Below are positions 10,870 to 22,542 of a stretch of 64,000 nt of DNA, one piece after another. Both the position numbers and the translations under genes were made by a program. A model generated the notes under the pieces. The model had not been told where the DNA came from and did not search any database. It saw only the letters and a program-made list of their open reading frames with translations. Every line of letters starts with the position of its first letter. Positions within the stretch are counted from its first letter, which is position 1. Source of the DNA: Temnothorax longispinosus (Eukaryota > Arthropoda > Insecta > Hymenoptera > Formicidae); assembly GCF_030848805.1 (NCBI RefSeq), contig NC_092364.1:9383770-9447769 (forward strand), in the 5' to 3' direction.

Positions 10870-13659
10870 GAAATTCAACATCAGATTATGAAGAGGGTAA
10901 ATCCTGTGATTCTAGCGTTATCCGAGACTAGATTGACTGTAGAAATTGAAGATAGTGAGGTCAATGTACCGGGGTATAGTATAGTTAGATGTGATGCTGA
11001 AAATAGAAACACAGGAAGAGTACTGTTATATGTTAGAGATGATATTAAATTTAAAATAGTTGATAAGAAAAAGATAGTGTCAAATTGTTGGTGCGTGGTG
11101 GTAGAAATAAGAGAGAATTTGTATAAAGGTATGATAGCAGTAGTGTATCATTCGCCGAGTGCGTCAAATGGCAATTTCGTGAGATTTTTGGAAGATACGG
11201 TTGAAGATTTAATAATAAGTATGACTGCATAGTGATAGGGGACTTTAATATAGACATAATGGTAATTCATTTTACACAAAAAAATTATTAACGGTAATGC
11301 AAAACCTAGGGATGAGGCAATACGTTGATTGTCCAACGAGAGTTACAAAAGATAGTCGAACGATGATAGATTTAATTTTTTCGAATAAAGAAATAAAGGT
11401 ACAAGTGAATGAGAAACCTAAAATAACGGACCATGCATGGCTAAAAGTAAAATTTAATATAAATAAAAAAAATAAATATAAAGAATTTAGAGGCAGGGAC
11501 TATAGTAAATTTAATGTAGATGAATTTCTTAGAATAATGGAAGAAAGAAACTGAGCAAGGTCAAGGACTAGATATAAGCATAAGGGCGGAGAGATTTGTT
11601 AATAGTATAGTAAGTGTATTGGATACTGTAGCACCTAGAAAAAGTTTAAGATTCCGAAAATATGGGAAGGAAAAATGTGGTATTCAGATGAAATTAGAAT
11701 GGCAGCAGATAGAAGGGATGAGGCTCACAGTAGAGCAATAAGCTCAAGTAAAGAACAGGACTGGGAATTTTTCAAGAATGAAAAAAATGCAGTAGTTAAA
11801 CTTATCAGGGCAAAAAAAAAGAATATTATAGATAATAAGATATGATAGATAATAATAGGAGTGATCCTACAAAAATGTGGAAAACTTTGAAAAAATTAAT
11901 TAAAGGTGAGCAAAGGGGTTCAGAGAACATCGATAATGTAGATTTTGAAATATTAAAAGACATAGAAGAATGCAATATAGCTGATAAATGTAATATATAT
12001 TATGTTAAAAGTATTAGCAACATTGTGCAATCTATTAGTAATAAGGGGATAGAAGGCACAGGTAGGAGACCTATTTATGTAATTGAGAATAAGGGAATTA
12101 TGGAAAATTTTGAGCCAATTAGTGCAAGTGATTTGGAACAAATTGTTAGGGAACTACCACGAAAGAACGAAACAGAGGAAGGGATAAATAGTGATATACT
12201 GAAAATGGTGCTACCTGTGATAAAAGATGAGTTTGTAGGAATAATAATGATTCGCTTAGGACAGGTAAATTTCCAGAAGGATGGAAAACATCCACGATAA
12301 TACCGATACCAAAGGTAAACAAACCAAAAAAAAGTGAGCGAGTATAGACCGATTAATATGTTACCGATATATGAAAAAGTATTAGAGTTAGTTGTAAAAA
12401 AAAACAGTTGGAAAAATTTCTAGAAGACAATGAAATAATAACCGAATACCAATCGAGATTTAGGAAACAGCAGTCGTGTGAGACAGCAATTCAAAGTTTT
12501 ATCGAAGAATGGAAGTTGTTAATTGAGGAGAAAAAATGGTGGGGATGTTATTCCTGGATCTCAGGAGAGCGTTGAGACAATAGATAGTGTAAGATTAGTG
12601 GAAAAATTATATCAGTATGGAATAAGAGGAGTGGTACTGGAATGGATAATATCGTATTTAAGTAATAGAAAGCAGCAAGTTAGATTCAATGATATATGTT
12701 CTAAAATAATTGAGACAGTATATGGCGTGCCACAGGGATCAGTATTAGGACCTCTATTGTTTATTTGTATATAAATAATATAGTTAAAGTCTGTCCGGAG
12801 GGAAGTATATTTAGATTATTTGCAGATGACACGACCGCAAGTGTAACAGGAGAAAGTTGTGAGGAATTAGAAATAAAACTAAATATGGTGCTCGGTATAC
12901 TTGAAGAATGGATGAATGTGAATATGTTAAAAATAAATGCAGATAAGACCAAATATATGATAGTTAGAAGTATAAGGAAAGAAATAAAAACAGACATAAT
13001 AATAAAAAGTTTGGATGGAACTATAATTGAGCGTGTCGAGATAACGAAACATCTGGGTGTAATGATCAATAGTAAACTCCGTTGGGAGAATCACTGTGAT
13101 TATATGTTAAAGAAAATAGGAAAAAAAAGTGAGTTTTCTGAATAAATAGGAAATGATATATCGGCGTACACTCGATGTACTGTGTATAAGTCTATCATAA
13201 CGCCTCACTTTGAATATTGCGCAGCGATGTTAGTAGGCATGGGTGAAACGCAACTGAATCGACTGCAAGTAGCACAAAACCGTGCCATGAGAGTCATATT
13301 GCAATGCTCGCGATATACAAAGGTAGATTTGATGCTGCAAACCCTTAAGTTTATGAATGTAAGACAGAGGCTAATGTACAATGTATGTTTTTATTTTTAA
13401 GATAGTAAAAGGCATAATGCCAAAACACTTAAGTAATAGGATAGAAATAGTAGGAGATGTGAGTGGACGGCGAACGAGGCAGGCTAAGAATATTAGAATT
13501 CAATATCGCAAAACGAGAAGCGCACAGAAAAGTCTATTTTATGAAGGTTTGAATATGTACAACGACCTACCGATAGAAATTAAGCAATGCGAAAGAATTG
13601 TACCATTTAAACGTAGGTTAAGAGAATATATTGTACCTCATGTACAGGAATTAATTTAA
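10870..13659 (+). pseudogene. LINE ORF2: APE endonuclease plus reverse transcriptase, multiple frameshifts
   Basis: Pieces in all three frames line up in family order. The endonuclease is at 10870-11450, with ALSETRL, IGDFNID and TDHAW motifs. RT fingers (PIPKVNKPKK) are near 12300. GVPQGSVLGPLLF lies at about 12726-12770 and the catalytic FADDT near 12818-12832. The C-terminal segment with NRLQVAQNRAMR is at 13180-13659. The protein would nick DNA and copy LINE RNA at the nick. At least six frame changes are needed, several at A or T runs (12326, 12396, 13117, 13388). Conservation between the breaks is good. Confidence 0.85.
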
Positions 13660-13708
13660 GGATAGTGGATGTAAAAAATAGCCGAGAAGGCTAATAAACT
13701 TCAAAATC

Positions 13709-13925
13709 TCTCTCTCTATCTCTCTCTCTCCTCTCGCTCGCTCACCTCTCCTCTCTCTCCCTCTCCACCCGAAAAATCCTCCTCCCTCCTCCATCCCTCT
13801 TCCTTCCTCCCTCCCTCCCTCTTTCCCTCCCGTCCCTCCCTCCCTCCCTCTCTCCTTCCCTTTCTCCTCCCTCCCTTCCTCTCTCCTTCCTTCCTCCCTT
13901 CCTCCCTCCCACCATTTTTTCCCTC
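13709..13925. repeat. (TC)n and CCCT-rich microsatellite
   Basis: An almost pure pyrimidine strand on +, starting as (TC)n and continuing as irregular CCCT/CCTT words. It begins where the LINE tail ends. Confidence 0.9.
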
Positions 13926-13959
13926 CCTCGGATTACCCAGCTGAACATTCACATTCTAC

Positions 13960-15318
13960 AGGCTGGTCTTTAAACAATTGCGAACCATATTCTTCTTCCA
14001 AATTCACCCAAAACTTCAACTAAATAAGGATGTTTGAGTAGTAAGACTGATCATAACTGATCAGATATTAACATATACAATGCCAGATCATATATCCTCA
14101 GATCTGGCCATTTCCATATCTGACCATATATGGCCATTTATATATGATCATATATGAATATTTTTTCTCGGGATATTTTCAAAAGTTATTTTTTAAGAGT
14201 GTGTCACTTTATTATAAAAGTAGACTCCACGATACAACTAATACAAAAATTGTGCCGCTCTATAGTGCGAGACAGTGTCGTGTCTTTTGATACCGTTCTT
14301 ATAACACTGTTTGTCAAATTTTAAATACGAGAAGCAGATCCCATCGAATGCCATCTATCGAATACTTTTTGAGATGCAATATCTGATCTGATCATATATA
14401 ATCTTATATGACTATATATGTAGGTTCATATATGATTATATATGCTCTATATATGGGTATATAAAACTTATATCTGGTGTTCATATCTTATTTATATATG
14501 TTCATATACTGTCAGATATAAATATTTTTTCCGCGGACATTTTATTCGCCTAAAAGTCCGGGAAAAATATTCATATCTAACAGTATATGAACATATATAA
14601 ATGAGATATGAACAGATATAAGTTTTACATACTCATATATAGAGCATATATAATCATATATGGTTATCTATCGCCATATATGATCAGATCTTGTGTCATG
14701 TATAATGTACGATGTGATCATATATGGCGATAGATAACCATATATGATTATATATGCTCTATACATGGGCATGTAAAACTTATATCTGTTCATATCTCAT
14801 TTATATATGTTCATATACTGTCAGATATGAATATTTTTCCTGGACATTTTATATCAGTATATCCCAATCTAGTCATATATAGACAGATCTGATCATGTTT
14901 CATATCATTTCCGGCCGTATATGAACATATACAATCATATACAGCATCGTGTCTTGTCATATATGATCATATACAGTGCCGATACAGTTTATGTATGGCC
15001 ACATATAATTATATCTGATAATACATGGCCGAACATTCTTTATATACGACCATGTGAGGCCAGATACGATTATGTATAGTGTCATATCTGCTACACATAA
15101 TAATATATCTGACCATATATGAACTTATATGATCAGATCTTGTGCTATGTATAATGTACGATCTGATCATATATGGCGATAGATAACCATATATGATTAT
15201 ATATGCTTTATATATGGGCATGTGAAACTTATATCTGTTCATATCTCATTTACATATGTTCATATATATATCATATATGTTTATATATGTTCATATACTG
15301 TCAGATATGAATATTTTT
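13960..15318. repeat. ATATATG-rich repeat cluster with direct and inverted copies
   Basis: Words such as ATATATGATCATATAT and CATATATGG fill the region. 14165-14400 is a second copy of the core at 4130-4405. 14455-14540 is inverted against 14560-14660 around a small hairpin. 14683-14835 recurs directly at 15137-15315. Many words are self-complementary, so the strand would form hairpins easily. No coding sequence. Confidence 0.7.
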
Positions 15319-15319
15319 T

Positions 15320-17280
15320 CTCGGGTGGTCCAATTGGCCCGGCGGGAGGTTTGGGAATAATAGAAGATTTTTGGGATGTTTTATTTACCAAGGATATGTT
15401 CGAAATAATATTAGAGCATGCGAACGATAAATTGAAAACGTCTGTTTGGCAATCATAGAAAATGGTAATACGCTTTAATCTTATCATCATATCACGGACT
15501 TAGAAGAATTAAGAGCTTTTATTGGCTTATTTTATTACTCTGGTACATGGAAATCGTCGAACGTGGATGTACACCAGCTTTGGGAGAAAGAAAATGGTCT
15601 GTCGCTGTATCGGTGTGTAATGTCGAGAAATCAATTTATCTTTTTGTGTCAGTGCGTTAGATTTGACGATAAAGTAACACGAGACAAAAACGATAGACTA
15701 GCGCCTATACGAAAATTGTGGAGTATTTTTATAGAAAATTGTAAAAATTGTTACAATATTCACAACAAAACAACGGTAGATGAACAGCTGCTTAGCTTCC
15801 GCGGGAGATGTCCTTTTCGTATGTATATAAATCCAACCCGATAAATACGGTCTGAAAATAATAACGCTAAACGATGCAACTACATCGTATCTTTATCACG
15901 CTATCCCATATGTAGGCAAAATTACTTTAGAAGGGCGGCTGCCAGATGAAAGTATTCCAGAGTATTACTTCAGAAAGGTCACCGAACCAATTCACGGCAC
16001 ACATCGCACGGTAACGTGTGACAATTGGTTCACAGCTATTCCTTTATTGCATCGCTTTATGATGGAACCATATAATCTAACAATAAACAGGCACAGTCCG
16101 CAAAAATAAGAGAGAGATACCTGCTGAGTTCAAAATAGCCTCAAAAACAATTCCAGATACTAAATTCGGCTTCTCAAGTAATAAACTTTGTTGTCGCACA
16201 CTCCGAAAAAAAAAAATTGTTTTAGTTACTTCTACCTTCATGAAAACAACCGATGTAACAAATGGGAAACCGAATATATTTTGCACTATAACAGCACAAA
16301 AGGAGGCACGGATACTTTCGATCAGTTATGTCATGCATACACTGTTACAAGAAGGACCAATCGTTGGCCGATGCGTTTTTTCTTTGGTATCCTAGACCAG
16401 GCTGCCGTTAACGCCCGAATTTACTGACGTGTCTACAAGTAAATACTAAATTCTCAAGAGAGATCTTCAGCCAAGATTTGCTTGCAAACATTAGCGCTAT
16501 ATTTGATTAAACCTTTCTTACAAACTTGCTTCAACAACCATTCCTTACGGCGTGATATAAAACGGTATAGGTGGCATTTTAAATGTAGGTCTAACTGTTG
16601 AGAATGAAGAAGAAAGGCCAGAGCTGTCATCAAAAACAAGGTGCTTATTATGCAAGCGTTCGAAATATCGCAAAACAAAAATGCAGTGTCCTTCTTGTCT
16701 CAGGCCGATGTGTGACTTGCACCGCGCATATATTTGCATTGAGCTTGTGCAGGTTCAAATTAATTTTATGAACTTTTTTGGACTTTTCCACTTTATATTA
16801 TACTTAGAAATACATTTTCTGTAATTTTTTAATACGATTTATAAATATATGTATGCCTGGAGCGTTACTGTATTGATGTGCTTTTGTAAGGAAAAAAATA
16901 ACACACTTTACATTGCAAAATAAATACCTTTTTTAAACAATTCAATATTGGTGTTTGTTTTTCCTTAAAATATACTATCTCAGAGTACTCTGTTAAATTT
17001 TTAGGTCAAAATATTAAAAATTACAGATTTACGACTCATTTTTTGGTACAAGCCAATATTTCAACTTTTTTGGCAATCTGATTTTTTATACTAAGTATGT
17101 TGAAATTGAAATTTGAACAATATTAGCATTTTATACTCTTCTCTAGAGCTTGAACAACATTAAAAAAAATTGTCATAACTAAAGATAAAAAATCAATGAG
17201 TAAGGAGACATTTTTCATGCTGCGGTCTTTTAGACCCCTCAGTGAACTTACGAGATTCTTGAGAGGTGTGGCATTTAAAG
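15320..17280 (+). mobile_element. 5'-truncated piggyBac element
   Basis: The transposase remnant is followed by about 500 bp of noncoding sequence and a right end reading TGGCATTTAAAGG before TTAA (17281-17284). That fits the right terminus of a piggyBac element inserted in the Helitron repeats that follow. The left terminus is missing, and the coding part joins the ATATATG repeats directly at about 15320. Confidence 0.7.
15325..16770 (+). pseudogene. piggyBac-type transposase, truncated and frameshifted
   Basis: Segments in several frames follow the piggyBac DDE order. DFWDVLFTKDMF is at the start, and LRAFIGLFYYSGTW lies near 15510. TVDEQLLSFRGRCPFR at about 15775 holds the first catalytic Asp, and CDNWFTAIPLL at about 16018 the second. 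STKGGTDTFDQL at about 16297 holds the third. A C-terminal Cys-rich, RING-like stretch at 16630-16740 includes CPSC. The N-terminal 100 or more residues are absent. Frame breaks include one at an A11 run (16204-16214). These enzymes excise precisely at TTAA. Confidence 0.85.
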
Positions 17281-17284
17281 GTTA

Positions 17285-18067
17285 ATTGACCGAATCTGAA
17301 AGAATTGTATATGAAGTAGTGGTAGAATATATATTTCTCGGGGAATGCTATAAAGTGTATAATTTTTCGTTACCGATTTTTTTGGAAACCGGTTCAGAAA
17401 TTCCAATTTTTCGGTTTAAAAATTTTATTAATTTTTTGAGGATGGGTTTAATTGCCACTGGAAACCAGTTCGTCTTCTGTCTGTCTTGTTTCATAAATTT
17501 CGTATATGAATTTTTTATTGCGTATAAAGTTGGGTCTAATCAACCACATTTAAATGAAATTATATATGAAATAGGGGTAGAAAAAATCAAAGAAAAGATT
17601 GGTTTTGAGTTTTTGATGCTAATATGTTCAGATGTATATTTTTTTCGTTACTGATCTTTTTGGAAACCGGTATCCAAAATTTTTCCAATTTTTCGGGAAA
17701 TAATTGATCGAATCTTAAAGAATTATGTATGAAATTGGGGTAGAAAGAACTAAAGAATGTAATAAAATTAGAAAAATTGCTAATAGTAAAGGGGTTTCCG
17801 AAAAATGTATGTGATTGCTCTAATTTTCGCAAACTTTGAGATATCAAGCTGAATTTTTATATGGATAATAATTTTTATGGATAATTTTTTTGATACCGAT
17901 TTTTTGGAAACCGGTATCAGAAATTTTTCCAATTTTTCGGGAAATAATTGACCGAATGGGATTGAAATTGGGTTTTATGGGGTTCTGATGGTGCTCCTAA
18001 TTAATGAGTGAGTTTGGAGAGAGAGGACTAGATTTGAGCCCGCGCGAAGCGCGGACGAAAAATCTAA
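17285..18067 (+). mobile_element. Helitron 3' part with terminal hairpin
   Basis: Repeats of the 'ttgaccgaat' and 'ggaaaccggtat' type, as at 4640-5024, lead to a perfect hairpin CCGCGC-GAA-GCGCGG (18040-18054). Thirteen bases further the element ends CTAA followed by T, matching the CTRR|T rule for Helitron 3' ends. It may be the other end of the copy that starts at 4579, split by later insertions, or a separate copy. Confidence 0.65.
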
Positions 18068-19017
18068 TAAACAATAACATATGTTCCGGTCTAGTCTTAC
18101 ATCTGTCTCATTTACGCTACTTCGAGATCTGGCCACCAGGAGCGCTCGGGAAATCTTTGCGTCGCCAATCGAAGTTACAATTTCGTGCTGGGAAAAATTA
18201 AAATATTGTTTCAAGGACAAAGCTTTTGTTTGCTATTCATAGTAAGTAGATATTTATTCCGAAAAGTTATGTGCTCGGGGGGGTAGTAATCGGTCCCCGG
18301 ATTCGCGATTGGCCTGTATTAGGGTGGTTCGAAAGACCAGAGGGGCAATCCCCTCACAAATGCAAGCGAAATTAAATGCAAGTAAAGCGGGATAAATCAA
18401 GCGAAGCGACTCACCGCATCGCAGCCCGGCGCCCTCCTGGGATGGTCTCTCGGCCGATCTCGTTTGTCCTCTCGGGTGGCGAATCCTCCTTGATAGCAAG
18501 CGAGAGGCGTGCAGGCAGACAAGGTAGCGGGCAAGCAAGCAAGCGAGCAGCAAGCAACACAAAACGGGCAAGCAGGCAAACGCCGTTCTAACGATTTCGT
18601 CGAGCACTCGACTGTGGCTGATACTCCGTCTTATCTTGTCGGCGATTCTTACGGGAGTGTCTGAGTGCTCCGGCACTCTCTCGGCTCGCGCTCCTGGAAG
18701 TACGGCGCGAACGAGTACTATTGTCCCAATAATTGGGCCTGCCACCCGTGGGCGGGCAGCACGAGTCGGGTGAGTCGTGCGAGTATTGACACCTGTCGCG
18801 GTCCGCCAACGTTTCGCGCGAGTCTCAAACCGACGATAACTTACGATTATGAGCTTACTGACTAATATACAACGAGTATCAAACGCGAATCCAACCACAT
18901 CAATATTATACATGTGCGACCAACTACTATCTTACAATTATGTACACTATTTACATGTGAGCTCCAACCATTATGACTGTTCTATAGGTTATGTATTATG
19001 ATTTTCCTTAGATCCAT
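18068..19017. other. No gene recognised; moderately GC-rich spacer
   Basis: A 219-codon open frame exists on the minus strand at 18254-18913, but it resembles no family and runs through low-complexity GCAAGC repeats (about 18520-18580). I see no promoter or splice pattern that makes it a gene. Confidence 0.4.
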
Positions 19018-19020
19018 TTA

Positions 19021-19119
19021 GGCTGCGTTCCGATATACACTGCCAGTACTGAAAATCTACAGTTCACGTTACGTATACTATGGATTTTCAGTACTGGCAG
19101 TGAATTTCTGAATGCAGCC
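19021..19119. mobile_element. 99 bp palindromic MITE with TTA duplication (PIF/Harbinger type)
   Basis: GGCTGCGTTC at the left is mirrored by GAATGCAGCC at the right, and CACTGCCAGTACTGAAAATC by its near-perfect complement. TTA flanks both sides (19018-19020, 19120-19122), the 3 bp duplication typical of PIF/Harbinger. The core is related to the hairpins in the tandem repeat at 2041-2628. Confidence 0.85.
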
Positions 19120-19122
19120 TTA

Positions 19123-19535
19123 GTCACATGAAAATATTTATCACGAGGTTATGTTATAGACGTTGGGCATTGCAATTTAAAATATTCTGAGAACAGTCGA
19201 AGTGAAGAAAAGAACTGCATCATCGTGATTGCAGTAGATTTGAGTGGATATTATCATGAAACCGGGGAGTTTATTTCTTGAAAGCAGTATCAAATCACTT
19301 ATGATAAATGTTTAGATTAAATTAAGGCTCTTAGTTTCTTAAGAAATGTATATTCACTCAATTAATATTCCTATGATATTATAAAATTGTGAAAAAAGCG
19401 TTTTCGATTATAGAAAAATGACGTTTTCAAGGTTAGAAAACTTATACTGTTACATAAATATAATAATTATTAAGAATGCCTAAGCATTTTTGCGTCACAC
19501 AGTGGGGCCAAATCCCGAAAAGCTGGCCAAAACCT
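19123..19535. other. Spacer; nothing recognised
   Basis: AT-rich, stops in all frames, no repeat family recognised. Confidence 0.4.
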
Positions 19536-20727
19536 TGTAACGATGCACCCCGTTCGCCAAGCATCGTTCCCGGCCAGCAACCGCCGGATGCCGCCCGACC
19601 GACGATCAGTCGGGCGAAGACCAGGGCGCGGTGCGCCTACATTTTATTACATTCAAATGCACCGTGTGCGCGGGCCAAGCACGGCACCGGTGTCTCCCGA
19701 CGAACGCCGACGGGAGCCGAGCCTCACAGAGCGCGCGGCGTCGCGCCGCCCCACCACAGCGCGACTCGCCTGACGATCGGCCCTCCCTCCTAGCGAACCC
19801 ACCGCGCCGAACGCTATATAAACCGACGCTCCAGCGAGAGCAAGGCACTTCATCTGATCTCCAGCATTCCGCTATTCCGGGCGAAAACCTATCCTACGAA
19901 TCCCAGGGCGACACACCAACACCAATGAGGTTCGGAGCTCCGAGTCTCGACTGAGTGCTCTCAGGTGTCCCTGCACTCCATCACCTCAACCCCAACGGCA
20001 CGGTTACGCGGGGTCGAGCACGCTCGGCCTCGCAACGAGGGCTCTCGCTGCCGCCGCCCCGGGGCTCCGGAAATCCTCCGCTATACACTACGCGGCCCCA
20101 CGCGCGCTAGAAGCAATAGTAATGTCGCGTTCGTTATCGAGTGCACAAGCACTACCCAGCCGTTGTAATATACCGAGTCCGTAATCTACTGTAATATCGC
20201 ATTTGCGCTACCGCGCTGCATCGCGCCGAGTGCGCCTGCACTATCCTGCCGTTGTAATATACCGAGTCCGTAATCTACTGTAATACCGCGTTTTCGCTGT
20301 CGCGCTGCATCGCGCCGAGTGCACAAGCACTATCCTGCCGTTGTAATATACCGAGTCCGTAACCTACTGTAATACCGCGTTTTGCTATCACGCTGCAGCG
20401 CGCCGACTGCGCCTGCACCATCCTGCCGTTGTAATATATCGCGTTCCGTACACTATTGTAATACCGCGTTTTCGCTATCTCGCTGCACCGCGCCGAGTGC
20501 GCCTGCACTATCCCGCCGTTGTAATATACTGCGTTCCGTAACATATCGTTTAACCCCGCCCGTTCCGGAGGTGTTATACCGAACACCGCGCTTACATCGC
20601 TTTGTAGGACTAATACTGAATAAATCATTACGTATGCGATCAAACTGATTATCGTCTCTGGGCCTTTCAGTCGAACTCCTGATCCGGCGAACTAGTCCGC
20701 GTTCGACGATAAAGTTAGGCCGTTACA
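19536..20727 (+). mobile_element. Solo LTR, 1192 bp
   Basis: The segment opens TGTAACG and closes CGTTACA, a perfect 7 bp terminal inverted repeat. A TATATAAA box lies at 19815-19822 after a GC-rich stretch, and a polyadenylation signal AATAAA at 20619-20624, so the LTR reads on the + strand. No internal retrotransposon genes adjoin it. Flanking bases (acct/atct) give no perfect target duplication, so the insertion is old or the edges have mutated. The start TGTAACGATGCACCCC also begins the minus-strand LTR that ends at 33962. Confidence 0.75.
20150..20560 (+). repeat. About 88 bp tandem repeat inside the LTR, roughly five units
   Basis: Each unit contains 'gccgttgtaatata', 'gagtccgtaa' or 'gcgttccgta', 'actgtaata' and 'gcgccga'. 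It lies between the TATA box and the AATAAA signal, so it would be transcribed as part of the R region. Confidence 0.8.
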
Positions 20728-21068
20728 ATCTCAAAAATGAAAATTTGATTCGGGAATTTTGACTCGTGGGATGGGTAGAAGAAGTTTGGTGCATCCAATT
20801 GTAAAAGAAAAAAGGCCCTATCCTCATACCTGCGTCTGTGAGCTCAGTTCAAAGTTAGCCTTCGTTCAGAGCGCACGCATCGCGTAACAAAGGAAAGAAA
20901 ATTACGGTCTATTATATATCGGATAGCTTGAAAGTGAAGTGTTCGATTTCAATTCTACGACATGGAAATAACTCATGCAGGTATGTAGAAAATGTTTTTA
21001 CACTAATATGACCTATAAATTTAATTTTTATCGTGTTAAAACAAGGCATAATTCTGCCTTAAGCCCCT
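20728..21068. other. Spacer; possible small upstream exon at its end
   Basis: Mostly AT-rich. An ATG at about 20961 is followed after 16 bases by CAG|GTATGT, a good donor, which could mark a short first exon. Nothing else supports a gene. Confidence 0.25.
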
Positions 21069-21125
21069 TGCACAATAGGCAATAGCGATAGCGATAGCGA
21101 CAGCGATAGCGATAGCGACAAAATT
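21069..21125. repeat. GCGATA hexamer microsatellite; possible transposon end
   Basis: GCGATA/GCGACA hexamers follow GCCCCTTGCACAATAG, which is preceded by TTAA/TAA. A 3 bp TAA target and this kind of terminus are seen in PIF/Harbinger elements, and a small MADF gene follows. No matching right end was found. Confidence 0.35.
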
Positions 21126-21395
21126 TCCGACGAGTTGGAATTATATATCTATTGCCTTGTAGCCAACCAATCAGCGTTCAGAATTTTGCCGTGACGAACG
21201 TTTTGAATGTTTTGAGTCGTACGTATATGAAGGTATACTTAGGGGTCGCAAAGCTCAGGATCGCATTGCTCGCAACGATTATTGCCACGGAGACAGGCGT
21301 GCACGCGAAAATTTCCCATCTTGGAGAACTGCTGCAGGTACTGATTGCATTTGTACGTTCGCATCGACGCGGTCGCCAGGCGTTTCTCTCGTACC

Positions 21396-21725
21396 TTAAC
21401 CTTCCACATTCGAAAAGAACTTTTCGATCATCGGAGCCTTTGCTGATTGTGACGTTGTCACTCGAATCGGAGTACGGTCCCACAATTTCTCATTTTGCAC
21501 GACTTTTCTGGTGTAGAGCCTACCCTCGCTATCCACACATTCCTCCGTGCGCAACGTATTCATCGTCTGCCGCTGCCGTGCATTCGCCACATTTTCCGAG
21601 CCTTCGGACAACACGGATACCGGACTTGTCGTCGCCAGATTATTCAACTGCTCCGCCATCTCTAGTAAAACCTCCTGGCCATCGTGGAACTGCTTGATAT
21701 GCTCCAGGACGGAGTTGAAGCTCAT
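21396..21725 (-). CDS. Hypothetical protein, 109 codons, divergent from the MADF gene
   Basis: The frame starts 43 bp from the nearest ATG of the divergent MADF locus and encodes a hydrophilic product with an amphipathic N-terminus (HIKQFHDGQEVLLEMAEQLN). The frame continues poorly beyond 21396. I do not recognise the family. It could be a first exon, or the second gene of a two-gene DNA transposon. Confidence 0.35.
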   Translation of the reverse strand: MSFNSVLEHIKQFHDGQEVLLEMAEQLNNLATTSPVSVLSEGSENVANARQRQTMNTLRTEECVDSEGRLYTRKVVQNEKLWDRTPIRVTTSQSAKAPMIEKFFSNVEG

Positions 21726-21829
21726 TTCGCAAGTGGTGCAACTATATACAGCGTCAGACTCGAGAGATATGGATCATTTTAATTATACGACTAACTTGGG
21801 AAGAGAAGAAGAACAATTCGACGCATCGG

Positions 21830-22542
21830 ATGAATATTATGACAACGTTAACGAAAATTGCAACTTACGATAATTGCAAATATGGTGACGAACTGTTAAT
21901 TGATCTTGTACGATCTCGTCCTTATCTGTACGACAAAACTCAAAGAGAATACAAGGACACGAGATTGAAAGAAAATGTATGGAGAGAGATGGCTAGCATT
22001 ATGAATATGACAGGTAAGTTAATTATGATTTAAAATATTTGTTTATTAATGTTCTTTATTTACAATTTATTGAATGTAAGTTGTTTACTAAACATATTTA
22101 ACCATGCTTTATGCATGTATGAAACCACCATCACTCTCTCCATGCATTTTCTTTCAGGTGGTTAAATAATAAAATCTATTTATATTTTCAGTATCAGATT
22201 GTCAAACACGATGGACACGTCTCCGTCAACGTTTTAACAAAGAACGAACGTTGCACGAACAAGAAACCAGGAGTGGTGCTGAAAAGCCTACATGGCCAAA
22301 GTGGTTTCTCTTTGAGAACCTTAACTTTTTAGAAAAGCATATGGTCCATAGAAAGTTAGTATACTTTTGTTACAATTATTATGGATATTTATGGTACTAT
22401 GTAAAACATTTTTGTCATAACTTTTCAACATTTTAGAAGTATTACGAATATGAGTTTTCTCAGCCATCAATCTGAAGATGCATCAAGCGAAAAGAATAAA
22501 TCAAGACTTCAGGGTGCAAGAAGCAATCTATATTCTTTCTAA
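21830..22542 (+). CDS. MADF-domain DNA-binding protein (Adf1-like)
   Basis: Three exons, 21830-22013, 22192-22354 and 22437-22542, join in frame with GTAAGT/TTTCAG and GTTAGT/TTTTAG borders to about 150 residues. Exons 1 and 2 encode one MADF domain: ELLIDLVRSRPYLYD, WREMASIMNM, CQTRWTRLRQRF, then FLEKHMVHR. MADF proteins bind DNA as transcription factors or as partners of DNA transposases. An earlier ATG at 21769 is in another frame and close to a TATA-like 'ctatatac' (about 21742), so 21830 was chosen. No BESS motif is visible. Downstream Pro/Gln/Ser-rich segments could be further exons. Confidence 0.65.

Larger units (their letters stand above)
9590..13707 (+). mobile_element. CR1/Jockey-group LINE, nearly full length
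   Basis: A GC-rich leader (about 9590-10120) is followed by a gag-like ORF1, an ORF2 with endonuclease and reverse transcriptase, and a short 3' tail ending near 13707 in 'gagaaggctaataaact'. A (TC)n microsatellite begins immediately after, as is common where such LINEs end. The 5' boundary is uncertain. Both ORFs are frameshifted, so the copy is inactive as sequenced. Confidence 0.85.

Noticed and set aside
13716..13952. Arg/Glu/Gly-rich frames on the minus strand
   Set aside because: They are translations of the pyrimidine-rich microsatellite next to the LINE tail.
18254..18913. 219-codon open frame on the minus strand
   Set aside because: No recognisable domain, composition follows the local GC bias and GCAAGC low complexity, and splice or promoter support is absent.
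20150..20560. Regularly spaced repeats considered as a CRISPR array
   Set aside because: Units are contiguous 88 bp tandem copies without unique spacers, lie inside an LTR, and the genome is eukaryotic.
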